Positions 35,861 through 43,841 are shown, counted from the first letter of the stretch. The stretch is 64,000 nt of DNA from Pseudonocardia oroxyli (GCF_900102195.1 NZ_FNBE01000015.1:1-64000), one strand, 5' to 3'. Program-made: numbers and translations. Notes: a model not told the origin generated them from the sequence alone.

Positions 35861-36493
35861 TCACCGAACGGGCGCGCCGGGCACACGGCTGGCGCCGTTG
35901 GTCTCGATGCGCTGAGTCGGCGGCGGCATTCGAACCCCGCCCGGGCGGTGGAACTGCTCGACGTCGCTGTCCGGGAAGAAGGCATCCCCCGCGACCTCGA
36001 ACGCGCCATGGACGATCAACTGACGCCCAGGCTCGACGAACGCCTTCGCCGCCTGTTTCCGGGCGTAGGCGAAGGAATGCGCGCAGGTGTTGAAGGCGAA
36101 CTGGTCCCGGACCTCGAACGCGACACGACCCAGCTGGACCCGCAGGAACGGCCGCGGCGGGTCGCCCTTGGTCTTCCCGGCCGTGACCGCGCAGGCCGGC
36201 AGCCCGATCGCGTTGGCTGCGATCGCCGGTTCCGGCATCCCCCTGAGCGCTCTGACCATCCGGAAGTCGCCGGAGCCGGGGAGCATGTCGGCGGCGTCCT
36301 GCGCTTGTTCCCACACCTTGTGGAAGTGCTCTGCCGTCCGCTCCTCGTGGATGTAGAGGAGTACCTTGCCGATCCGCACGCTCACCGCAGCGTCGTCCGT
36401 GCCAGGGTGGATGATCTGCACGTCGGTGCTCTGCGGGCCGACCAGCCTCGCGGTCGCCATGACCGCCTGCTCCTGGCTGCGGCCGCTGCTCAT
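35861..36493 (-). CDS. hypothetical protein of the relaxase operon
   Basis: 210 residues, soluble, family not recognised. The sequence is well-formed: VRIGKVLLYIHEERTAEHFH and VWEQAQDAADMLPG, then VQLGRVAFEVRDQFAFNTCA, and a Pro-rich C-terminus. It lies 34 bp after the relaxase gene on the same strand, so a role in DNA processing or transfer control is plausible. Start ATG 36493; an ATG 11 codons later is possible. Confidence 0.68.
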   Translation of the reverse strand: MSSGRSQEQAVMATARLVGPQSTDVQIIHPGTDDAAVSVRIGKVLLYIHEERTAEHFHKVWEQAQDAADMLPGSGDFRMVRALRGMPEPAIAANAIGLPACAVTAGKTKGDPPRPFLRVQLGRVAFEVRDQFAFNTCAHSFAYARKQAAKAFVEPGRQLIVHGAFEVAGDAFFPDSDVEQFHRPGGVRMPPPTQRIETNGASRVPGAPVR

Positions 36494-36527
36494 CGGGCCC
36501 TCGGGGTCTCGACCATGCGGCCGAGGG

Positions 36528-37886
36528 TCACGGTTGGACGTGCGGTGTCCGTTCAGGCTCGCTCTGTCCTACTCCGCCGACTACCGCGGAGCTCCCCGGG
36601 CCGGCACCCGCAACGAGTTGGGCCGCGGCGGTGTAGGCGGCCCGCGCCCACGGGCGCGAGCGGGTGCGCTCGGCGATCGCGAGCGCCAACCGAGCGAGGG
36701 CGAGCGTCAGCTCCTCACCGCCGTTGTCCGCCGCGATGGCGAGTCGACGGGCGAGCAGGAGCCGCCTCGCGACCACCTTCAGATCCGCTCCTCCGTGGAC
36801 TGCCTTCCCTTGTGGACGCGTGCCTCGCACTCGATCCGCCGCCGCGGCGTACCGGAACCGCTCTGACGGGTCGGTGACGGCGGACAGCGAGGTCAACATG
36901 TCTGCCAGCCCATCGGCGGCCCCCTCGGGCGCGACGTGTCCGCTCTCGACCTCCTCCGCTGCCCGGTTCACCTGGCTCGCGGCTGTCGAGAATCGGATGC
37001 GCCGTTGGTCCTGGCCACCGGTTTCCGCCCAGCGCTGCTGGAGTCGTGGAAGCGACAGATCGGGGGCGAGCTTGCTGCCGGAGTAGAACACCGGCTCACC
37101 CGAGGCGAGGAGGTCCGGCGGGACCGCGACCTTGTAGCCGATGGCGTCGCCCGACGGTGCCCGCCGAATCTCGACCAGCAGCCCCTCCTTCTGCAGCGCC
37201 TTCTCGAACTCCTCGACCGACGAGGCCCGCAACGCAGCGCGCCGCGCTGCTCCCCGAAGAACGTCACGTGCGGGGCGCCGCGACTCCCGGTCCGACTTCG
37301 CCAGCTCACCACGAGTAGGGCGCTTGCTCGCGGCACCCTCTGCGGACGGCGTGACGGTCAGACCGAGACGGGCCTCGATCCGTTGGGCACTCGCCCGAAG
37401 CTTCGGGTAGTCGTTCCGCGGCCAGAACCGCTTGCTCGAGTCCTGGCGCACGAGCACCGCGGCGATGTGGATGTGGTCGTCGGCGTGCCGGACGGCCACC
37501 CACCGCGGCCCACCCGGATCGTCGCGCTCAGCGATGCCCGCGTCGTGGAGCAGCTCCCGGGCGATGTCCGCCCATTGCTCGTCCGGCAGCACCCGGTCCG
37601 TGTCCGCGAGCCGTACCGAGCAGTGCCAGACATACCCCCGCCCGCCGTCGCTCGGTGCCCGCAGCGGCAACCCGGCGGCCACGGCTGGCGCCTGCATCGC
37701 CCGGATCAGCGGGCCGAGCTCCAGGTCGTGCTCCCCCGGCCCACGCTGCTCGGGCTGCCAGGCGCTGTCCCGGCCGTCCCATGACGCGACCACTCGTGGC
37801 CGGACGTGCTCGTCGGAGACACCCGGCCCGAACAGGTACGCCAGCAGACCGCCCGCCCTCCACCCATGGACGACCTTCGCGATCAC
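36528..37886 (-). CDS. MOB-type relaxase
   Basis: 452 residues. The N-terminal domain opens with MIAKVVHGWRAGGLLAYLFG and carries the three-histidine metal motif within residues 134-140 (RHADDHIHIAAVL), together with an earlier WHCSVRL stretch (residues 87-93), typical of MobA/VirD2-like relaxases that nick oriT and pilot the strand. The catalytic Tyr is probably near the N-terminus (Y17). The C-terminal half is helical. Its start overlaps the MobC-like gene by four bases. Confidence 0.88.
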   Translation of the reverse strand: MIAKVVHGWRAGGLLAYLFGPGVSDEHVRPRVVASWDGRDSAWQPEQRGPGEHDLELGPLIRAMQAPAVAAGLPLRAPSDGGRGYVWHCSVRLADTDRVLPDEQWADIARELLHDAGIAERDDPGGPRWVAVRHADDHIHIAAVLVRQDSSKRFWPRNDYPKLRASAQRIEARLGLTVTPSAEGAASKRPTRGELAKSDRESRRPARDVLRGAARRAALRASSVEEFEKALQKEGLLVEIRRAPSGDAIGYKVAVPPDLLASGEPVFYSGSKLAPDLSLPRLQQRWAETGGQDQRRIRFSTAASQVNRAAEEVESGHVAPEGAADGLADMLTSLSAVTDPSERFRYAAAADRVRGTRPQGKAVHGGADLKVVARRLLLARRLAIAADNGGEELTLALARLALAIAERTRSRPWARAAYTAAAQLVAGAGPGSSAVVGGVGQSEPERTPHVQP

Positions 37887-38224
37887 CGACGACGGCTGGT
37901 CGACGCCATGATCCGGTCGAGCACCTCATCGAGCCGCTCCAACCGCTCGTCCACAACATCGGCGCTCACCTCGCCAGCCTGCGCGAGCAGCCCCAGCTCC
38001 ATCCGCACCCGAACCAGCTCCGCGACCATGCTCCGCCGCCGATCCCGACGCGCAGCCGGGACAGCGGCCTCGACCGCCCGCTCCCCCACCCACGCCGCCA
38101 CCGCGGTTCCCGCCCGACGGGCAGCCGCGAGCACCAACGCGTACTCCGCCGTCGAGAACGCCACCCGCACAGACCGACCACGCCGACCAGACACCCGCGG
38201 ACGACGAACAGCATGAGAACCCAT
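37883..38224 (-). CDS. MobC-like relaxosome accessory protein
   Basis: 113 residues from ATG 38224. A basic N-terminus (AVRRPRVSGRRGRSVRV) is followed by a ribbon-helix-helix-like stretch (VAFSTAEYALVLAAARRAGT) and a helical C-terminus. This is the layout of MobC-type proteins that bind oriT beside the relaxase. The coupled overlap (ATGA) with the relaxase gene supports the role. Confidence 0.75.
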   Translation of the reverse strand: MGSHAVRRPRVSGRRGRSVRVAFSTAEYALVLAAARRAGTAVAAWVGERAVEAAVPAARRDRRRSMVAELVRVRMELGLLAQAGEVSADVVDERLERLDEVLDRIMASTSRRR

Positions 38225-38270
38225 GCGTGGCAGCGTCGACCCTGGACGAGACCAGGCCGCTCGCACCCGC

Positions 38271-38474
38271 TCACCAGGTCGCGAACCAAAACCCCAACCC
38301 GAACCCCGCACCGACGAAGCAGACGATCGCGAGCGCGACGAGCAGCCACACCTTCCACGCACCCCCGCCACCGCTCACGCGCGGCGGCCACGACGCACCA
38401 GCTCGATGTCGATGGGGCCGACGAGTCCGCCGGTTCGACCCGTCGTCGGGCACGGGCATGGAAGGCTTCTGCAC
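38271..38474 (-). CDS. small tail-anchored membrane protein
   Basis: 67 residues. GTG 38474 is preceded by AGGAG six bases upstream, which decides this start over ATG 38459. A basic hydrophilic half (SNRRTRRPHRHRAGASW) is followed by one C-terminal helix (WKVWLLVALAIVCFVGAGFG). Upstream of the MobC and relaxase genes on the same strand, so likely co-transcribed. Function unknown. Confidence 0.6.
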   Translation of the reverse strand: MQKPSMPVPDDGSNRRTRRPHRHRAGASWPPRVSGGGGAWKVWLLVALAIVCFVGAGFGLGFWFATW

Positions 38475-38810
38475 AGCCGTCTCCTGTCTCCGCAGGGGCC
38501 GGTCAGGCTCCGGGACGGCGCTGCAACGCCGCCCGGAGCCGCCCAGGCGATCACCGCGCACCTGTTGGCGCACGCGACAGCCAGCGGACCACGGTGCCCG
38601 GCAAGCACGCGAGCCTCGAATTCGCGGTGTGGATGAAATGGCGACGCCCTGCCCGACTGGGGACAATTCGCCAGCCCGGACCGCGTAGGTCGCCTCCCAA
38701 TGGGTCGGCGCCGCACCGCTATCCAGATTGTCTCAGGGTCCAGACGGCCCACAAGCTCTCGCTGATCTCCCAGGGCATGGTGGGGCCCGAGGGTCGTGCA
38801 CACTGCGGGC
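38475..38810. other. intergenic region between relaxase operon and cargo, candidate oriT
   Basis: 336 bp without a supported gene. It lies directly upstream of the minus-strand relaxosome operon and divergent from the GIY-YIG gene, so it should hold both promoters. Nick sites of mobilisable elements usually lie in such a place. I saw no inverted repeat clear enough to define an oriT. Confidence 0.3.
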
Positions 38811-39353
38811 ATGACCTCCGCTCGCCCGGCGCTCGACGCCGTCGTCGACGAGCTTCTGGCAACCCCGGTCCGTATCTCGGACGTAAGCACACAGGCTCCC
38901 GCTGTGCCAGGTCTCTACGCCTGGTGGGCGTCACCGCTCGTCCTACCCGAGCTCATCGGCCCCGCGCACCCCACGCAGCCAGACCTCCGACTGCTCTACG
39001 TCGGGCTGGCGACGAAGCTCCGCTCCCGACTCGCTTCGAACCACCTCCGCAGCAGCGGTAGCTCCACCCTCCGCCGAACCCTGGCAGGGCTCCTGCTCGA
39101 CGAGCAGGGATACCAGACGTGCTGGACCGACCGCGTCGTCCTCGTCGACAATGACGAGATCCGACTCACCGAGTGGATGGGCACGAACCTTCGTGTGTCC
39201 TGGTGCGAGCACCCAACACCTCGCGACGTGGAGGCCGACATCATCCGGCTCCTACGCCCGCCCCTCAACGTGGATCATGCCGAGGGACCGACGGTTCAGG
39301 TCATCAAAGCTGCCCGCCAGCGCTACCGCGACAGCGCCGGACCACGCCCATGA
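38811..39353 (+). CDS. GIY-YIG domain protein
   Basis: 180 residues from ATG 38811 (an ATG at 38796 is also possible). The N-terminal half has the two signature strands of GIY-YIG nucleases, PGLYAWWAS (residues 33-41) and LLYVGLATKLRSRL (61-74), followed by a conserved NHLRSSG stretch. An Asn near the end (RPPLNVDHAEG) sits where the fold often places the metal-binding residue. It stands alone, not fused to a UvrC- or homing-type DNA-binding domain. As element cargo it may act in defence or DNA processing (inference). Confidence 0.72.
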   Translation: MTSARPALDAVVDELLATPVRISDVSTQAPAVPGLYAWWASPLVLPELIGPAHPTQPDLRLLYVGLATKLRSRLASNHLRSSGSSTLRRTLAGLLLDEQGYQTCWTDRVVLVDNDEIRLTEWMGTNLRVSWCEHPTPRDVEADIIRLLRPPLNVDHAEGPTVQVIKAARQRYRDSAGPRP

Positions 39354-39556
39354 GCTGCGCCGCATGGTCTCCGCCCCCGAACCCGCGGGGACAATGTCGG
39401 GGCTGCCCAGGGGTCTGGTTGACCGTATCGGGTAGGTGGTCAGGCCGCATGAAAGGCCAGCTGTAGGAGCGTCTCGAACTCGACAGGATTGAGCCTGCTG
39501 AGGGTGTCTGGCCGTGCTCGACGGTGGTGGGCAGACCCTTGTGTTTCACACCGCAC

Positions 39557-40486
39557 CTATGGCGTCGACGAACCTGTGCCAGGGATCGACGTTGGCGCAG
39601 GAGCAGGCGGGGGGCCCACGACGGGGGACGTCGGAGCCACAGAGACCGCCGGTGGTGGGGTTAAAACCGAGCCTGCCGGCCCGACTTTCGCCGGTTCTAC
39701 TGTTGTACGCCCCGGAGCAGAACCTGGCGCGAGTCTTGCGGGCAAAGCAACAACGACACCGGTAACGACCAACGCGCAAAAGAAGAGAACCAGGCCACGG
39801 GACAGCCAGGCACGAGCCTGCATCACCGCACTGGCCTTATGCCGCTGAGTCCAGTTGGCCAGCTCTCGGGCAGCAAGCAGAGACTTCAGATATGCCCGCT
39901 TCATCGCCTCTCCGTCTGGCAGGACAACGGGCACACCATCGACAGTGATCCGACCCTCGCTCGCGATCCCTAGAACGCTCAACGAATCTGCGCTGCCGTA
40001 CATTCCCACTCGAAGATCAGCGTCGGCAGACCGGACCGCCGAAATCAGGAAGACTATCGCCGCCAACGATGCCGGGACACTGAGGATCACATACCACATT
40101 GACTCCTGAGTAGCCGCCTTCTGCAGGACTAGCCCTGCAAGCGCGACGCTCGACACCACGAGTGCTATTGTCGGTGTCAACAAGCGCGATGCTTTCGCCT
40201 CCGTTGCGCCTGCGGTCGCAAGCGCCCGGTCGTGTGCAGTCTTCGCCGCGACAAGCAACTCTTCAATTGCGTCGCCGCTCAAGTTGTCGACCCAGCGAAC
40301 ATCCGGGCCGGCGGGCGGGATTAACCCATCCCGACCGGGCGCGGCACTCTTTGGCCCAAGGTCCCATAGAAATGCCTGGCGCGACGAGGGCCAGAAACCG
40401 CCGCTGCCCCCCTCCTCTTCACGCTCGACCGGAGCACGAAGGATCTTGAAGAGCCAGACAATTGCTCGATTGGCGAAGCTACGCAT
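39557..40486 (-). CDS. three-helix membrane protein of the graspetide-like operon
   Basis: 309 residues from ATG 40486, which overlaps the ATP-grasp stop by eight bases; a longer frame to 40588 would overlap it more. Residues 1-100 are soluble with a helix EELLVAAKTAHDRALATAGA. Then two close membrane helices (about 103-123 and 131-151), a soluble middle (residues 152-229), a third helix (230-250) and a Pro/Thr/Ser-rich tail to the end. No ABC or MFS features are present, so it is not a usual exporter. Candidate roles are self-protection, anchoring or membrane effector. Family not recognised. Confidence 0.7.
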   Translation of the reverse strand: MRSFANRAIVWLFKILRAPVEREEEGGSGGFWPSSRQAFLWDLGPKSAAPGRDGLIPPAGPDVRWVDNLSGDAIEELLVAAKTAHDRALATAGATEAKASRLLTPTIALVVSSVALAGLVLQKAATQESMWYVILSVPASLAAIVFLISAVRSADADLRVGMYGSADSLSVLGIASEGRITVDGVPVVLPDGEAMKRAYLKSLLAARELANWTQRHKASAVMQARAWLSRGLVLFFCALVVTGVVVALPARLAPGSAPGRTTVEPAKVGPAGSVLTPPPAVSVAPTSPVVGPPPAPAPTSIPGTGSSTP

Positions 40487-41405
40487 CGATCTGAGTAGGG
40501 TCGCACGCCAGATGATCGCAGAGAGTAGGAGTGACCATTTCTTCGCTGCCCTCCAGGAATAGCCATTGCCCCTGTGGATTGACTTCAAGGAACGTTGGGC
40601 CGGTTTCCGTGATGAGCCAGTCTTGCACGCTCATGGTCAGACCCAACTCTGTGGCGACCTGCACTGCGAGCATCTCTAGCATCGACACCGCGGAGCCCTG
40701 CGAAGCCAGTCTGAAGCCAGCACCTCCTGGGTCAGCTGCCCGCCAATCAATCAGAGCATCGCTACGGCGTCGCGTCCACGTACGCGCATGGCGACCGACC
40801 GTCACGACGCGCGCGTCCTCGCTGGCGTCAACCACTCGTTGAAGGAGTACAGGCGCGGCTGTCACCAAGTGAGAGAGTCCCTCGTCGACGAAATCGGCGA
40901 AAGGAGCTAATCCAATGCCAGAGCTCATCGCTTTCGCGAGAGTTCGGCCACCGGCAATGAATTCCCGAGCGGAGACAGGGTCGTTTGTAATCAGAGTCAG
41001 AGGCGTGGGCGCGCCCACCCGCCGAGCAGCCATTAGCCCGACCGGCTTACTCTCGGCCCTTGAGACAACGTGTGGGGGATCGATGACCCGCGGGGCGGCG
41101 AGAACGACCCCGCTAATGGCTGCCGTGATCTCATCAGCAATCAGCGAATCCTCCAAGGTCGAGGATACGGAGATTCTTGGCCTCTCAAGGCGTCGCCACC
41201 AAACCGACCGTGGCAGCTTCTCCCCCTCCTGGAACGACGAAATCGAACTAGCCTGTCCCGCTTCGCCCGACCATCGGATGTTTTTTGTCGAGGCGTTGAG
41301 ATACCTGACATCTATACCGCGGGCAACGAATTCTCGCCGGACCGAATCCGCATGAGCATCATCAGCCGGTGCTACGATTAGAACTTCGCAGCGGTTATCA
41401 CACAT
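40479..41405 (-). CDS. MvdC/MvdD-like ATP-grasp peptide ligase
   Basis: 308 residues from ATG 41405 (a GTG two codons earlier is the alternative). It has the layout of graspetide maturases: a pre-ATP-grasp domain ending in SVWWRR (residues 67-72), the segment SRAESKPVGLMAARRVG and PLTLITNDP (136-143), and the ATP-grasp end ETGPTFLEVNPQGQWLFLE (267-285), whose E and N bind metal. Such enzymes join Ser/Thr or Lys side chains to Asp/Glu on a precursor peptide by ester or amide bonds. It overlaps the upstream repeat-protein gene and the downstream membrane-protein gene, a tightly coupled three-gene operon. Confidence 0.85.
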   Translation of the reverse strand: MCDNRCEVLIVAPADDAHADSVRREFVARGIDVRYLNASTKNIRWSGEAGQASSISSFQEGEKLPRSVWWRRLERPRISVSSTLEDSLIADEITAAISGVVLAAPRVIDPPHVVSRAESKPVGLMAARRVGAPTPLTLITNDPVSAREFIAGGRTLAKAMSSGIGLAPFADFVDEGLSHLVTAAPVLLQRVVDASEDARVVTVGRHARTWTRRRSDALIDWRAADPGGAGFRLASQGSAVSMLEMLAVQVATELGLTMSVQDWLITETGPTFLEVNPQGQWLFLEGSEEMVTPTLCDHLACDPTQIDA

Positions 41406-41832
41406 TCTCACCGCGAACTTCTGTTACCGGGTCTTTAGGCGGGGGAGGAAAGGGGGCCGAGCCAGCCGCCTGACGGTACGCAAGAGCGCCTAGGACTGAA
41501 CGAGGAATCTGTCCGGGCAGCGAAGCAGACAGCCGACAGTACGTGCCGACGCTTTCAGATCGCACTTTGGTTTCTGTTCCATCGCCTGGGCTTGGCCACG
41601 GCGACTTAGGTGGATCGGGAGGAGCGGGCGGCGCTGTGGATGCCGCCGACTGAGGAAGAGACACGGCGGCTTCGCCCCGAACGAAGGTGAGTTCGCCAGA
41701 CCCTTCACCCTCTGGTTGCGGACGCGGAGGCCAACCACCTGCTGGCTCACCTGCGTCTTCGGCTCGAACGAGCGTGACTACGTCGTCCGAGTCGTCGTCG
41801 GGCACAGTGCCGTCTTCGGGGCTACCACGCAT
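41398..41832 (-). CDS. candidate multi-core graspetide precursor with four T-x-V-R-x-E motifs
   Basis: 144 residues directly before the ATP-grasp gene, stops and starts overlapping. The motif T-x-V-R-x-E occurs four times: TLVRAE (residues 20-25), TFVRGE (49-54), TKVRSE (88-93) and TEVRGE (137-142, close to the C-terminus). The motif starts are 29, 39 and 49 residues apart. Linkers are rich in Pro and Gly. Codons differ between copies, so the repetition is kept at protein level. Thr and Glu in each unit are fitting donor and acceptor residues for omega-ester bonds. A stretch GTYCRLSASLPGQIPRSVLG (96-115) is less repetitive and could be the recognition segment. Precursor status is inferred from context. 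An alternative is a phosphorylated scaffold for the nearby kinase. Confidence 0.7.
   Translation of the reverse strand: MRGSPEDGTVPDDDSDDVVTLVRAEDAGEPAGGWPPRPQPEGEGSGELTFVRGEAAVSLPQSAASTAPPAPPDPPKSPWPSPGDGTETKVRSESVGTYCRLSASLPGQIPRSVLGALAYRQAAGSAPFPPPPKDPVTEVRGENV
41407..41775 (-). repeat. four protein-level T-x-V-R-x-E repeats in the candidate precursor
   Basis: The units lie at 41775-41758, 41688-41671, 41571-41554 and 41424-41407 on the minus strand. They encode TLVRAE, TFVRGE, TKVRSE and TEVRGE. DNA identity between units is low while T, V, R and E are invariant. This points to selection on the motif rather than recent duplication. Confidence 0.85.
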
Positions 41833-42267
41833 AATCGGATTCTAGCCCGCCTGTCCGTGACGAAGTTCAAGAGGATTACTCACCGATCAAGCGCTCTTGG
41901 GCGCAGTCCGGCCGGTGGCTGTTCAGCAGCACCGCGCCTTGGCCTGGCGCCACGGGCGATGAGCGGGATGCGCAATGCCGTCACTACTGGCAAGGTTGGA
42001 CAGCCTTGCACGGGACGAGGCCAACCTCCGGGCCCAGCCGGAGTGACATAGGCGGCCACCCTGTTGATCTGCCCGCCAGGCGAGGGTGACAGGACCGAGC
42101 CGACCCTCCTAGACCCACGCGAATCCGAGGCCGCACAGACTTCTTGCAGGCGAGCCACTGACACACCCGGCCGAATGATCCGCTACGCTGCGTGTCTGCA
42201 CGGGCGTGGGGGTCATTGGTGTCAACGGCCGACGACACGGGGGCGTTCCTCACGGAAGGTGGAGGCG
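41833..42267. promoter_or_regulatory. divergent intergenic region between the graspetide-like operon and the kinase pair
   Basis: 435 bp without a convincing gene. It must contain the start signals for the minus-strand operon and for the plus-strand RuvC-like/kinase genes, so it could coordinate the two. GGAGGCG lies just before the plus-strand ATG at 42268. I see no clear palindromic operator. Confidence 0.5.
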
Positions 42268-42723
42268 ATGCGGTCAATCGGAGTCAACGTCGCCGCTGAC
42301 ACGGCTTATCTGTCTGTGGCAGAGCAAGGCAAGTTGCTTGAAGCTGAGCCGTACATGCTGCGCCTCCCTCAAGGACTCACAGGAGCCCGCGCGTTGGTCG
42401 GCCTCCGAGACGACATTATGAAAATCCTAGCAACGCACGACATAAAGAGGCTTCGAGTACTCGATGCCGAAGCGAACAGCTCAGGTTCATATTCCAGCTT
42501 GAAGGAACGCATAGCCATCGAAACGACATTCATACTCGCGGCCGCGGAACATCAGATCGATGCAGGACGACTGACCCGTGCTCAAGTACGGAGCATCCTC
42601 TCGATTCCACGGCAGGGGGCGCTCAAGTCGCACGCCCCCACCCTTTGCTCACCAAGTGGGCCATATTGGTCCGGCAAGCGAGACGTTGCGGCGTTGGCCG
42701 CGATCGCCGCTGAACGCGAGTAG
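42268..42723 (+). CDS. RuvC/RNase H-fold-like protein
   Basis: 151 residues from ATG 42268 with GGAGG five bases upstream. The start IGVNVAADTAYLSVAEQG, the middle IKRLRVLDAEANSSGSYSSL, ERIAIETTFILAAAE and the end WSGKRDVAALAAIAAE follow the beta-beta-beta-alpha plan of RuvC-like Holliday junction resolvases. Acidic residues sit at the expected places (D11, D66/E68, E85, D139). This is a fold-level guess made by eye. Two bases separate it from the kinase gene, so the two are co-expressed. Confidence 0.6.
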   Translation: MRSIGVNVAADTAYLSVAEQGKLLEAEPYMLRLPQGLTGARALVGLRDDIMKILATHDIKRLRVLDAEANSSGSYSSLKERIAIETTFILAAAEHQIDAGRLTRAQVRSILSIPRQGALKSHAPTLCSPSGPYWSGKRDVAALAAIAAERE

Positions 42724-42725
42724 AA

Positions 42726-43841
42726 ATGGCCCTTCGCGGCGAGCTGATTCCTAAGCCAACCTACACGGCAATTCGCACGATAACGGATGAGGGCAGTACC
42801 GCAATCTGCCACAAGTGCTACCACGAAGTCTTTCAGGCGCAGTGCGTCCAGAAGACGGTCAGCATGCTCGGCGCAACGGACTCATTCGCGAGCACCGAGC
42901 CTCGCCTACTCCGGTCGCTATCGCACCCATATTTGATTGATGTCTGGGAAGCACAATGGGACCCTGAATGGGGCGACCAGGCAGTGACCTTCACTATGCC
43001 ATTCTACGAGGGCGGCAGCTTACATGCGGCCCTCATGAGCGGCCATACGTTCAGCATGGGCGAAGCGATCTCCCTAACTTGCAACATCCTCGACGCGCTT
43101 CACTACCTGCACGTTGAGCGGAATCTTGTGCATCGAGACATAAAGCCGGGAAACATCTTCCTCGCGAACGACCTGAAGACTGCCCTCCTAGGCGACTTCG
43201 GCTCGGCAGCATCGATCCAGAACGGCTCAGCCAGCTGCGCAGGAGGGACCCCCCTGTACAAGGCGCCCGAGTGGCGTTCGGGCTCGTACACGACGCAGTC
43301 CGACCTGTATAGCCTGGGCCTCGTCCTGCGCGAGATGCTCGGTGGACGTTTCCGTTATGAGGACGTCGACATGGACGACGTTGACCGACGTCTTTTGAGT
43401 GGGAACCGAACTCTTCGCGGGCGGGATCTTGCCGTTCCCTCATTCGTTCCGGATGATCTGAGGCGCGTCGTCAACAAGCTCCTACAGAAGGAAAGCTCTT
43501 CAAGGCCGGCGAGCGCCCTTGAGGTTCAGCGGGCTTTACAAAACATCCAGCATCTCAATTGGCGGACTGTCGATTCTGAGTTTCCAATGAAGTGGGCCGG
43601 AGAAGTGACGTCAGGTAAGCTCCGCGTCCCGAGAGACGTTGAGGCCACGGCGGTCAAGATCACCAGAGGGCCGAACTCAGGGATGATCCGTCTCTCCGCT
43701 CGCTGGCGCCACCGCAACGCCAATCGGTGGCGAAACCTTGAGCAGCACAACCTCGTTGTAACCGAGGACAATCACACAGAGTGGCGCGCCTTCTTCAAGT
43801 CAGTCTCGACCGCGATGCTCCAGTCGACCGCGCGTCGATGA
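42726..43841 (+). CDS. soluble Hanks-type Ser/Thr protein kinase
   Basis: 371 residues. Kinase motifs: VQK with K43, HRDIKPGN (136-143), DFG (157-159), GGTPLYKAPEW (173-183), and the F-helix DLYSLGLVL. The Gly-rich loop is degenerate (residues ~18-27). No transmembrane segment or extracellular sensor, unlike most actinobacterial PknB-type kinases. The C-terminal ~90 residues form a separate domain (SGMIRLSARWRHRNANRWRN) of unknown type. It is paired with the RuvC-like gene and faces the graspetide-like operon. Cytoplasmic kinases in mobile cargo are sometimes defence components. Confidence 0.85.
   Translation: MALRGELIPKPTYTAIRTITDEGSTAICHKCYHEVFQAQCVQKTVSMLGATDSFASTEPRLLRSLSHPYLIDVWEAQWDPEWGDQAVTFTMPFYEGGSLHAALMSGHTFSMGEAISLTCNILDALHYLHVERNLVHRDIKPGNIFLANDLKTALLGDFGSAASIQNGSASCAGGTPLYKAPEWRSGSYTTQSDLYSLGLVLREMLGGRFRYEDVDMDDVDRRLLSGNRTLRGRDLAVPSFVPDDLRRVVNKLLQKESSSRPASALEVQRALQNIQHLNWRTVDSEFPMKWAGEVTSGKLRVPRDVEATAVKITRGPNSGMIRLSARWRHRNANRWRNLEQHNLVVTEDNHTEWRAFFKSVSTAMLQSTARR

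Noticed and set aside
41716..42164. Short open frames on both strands in the divergent intergenic region
   Set aside because: They overlap each other, lack ribosome sites and have no recognisable sequence. More likely promoter DNA.
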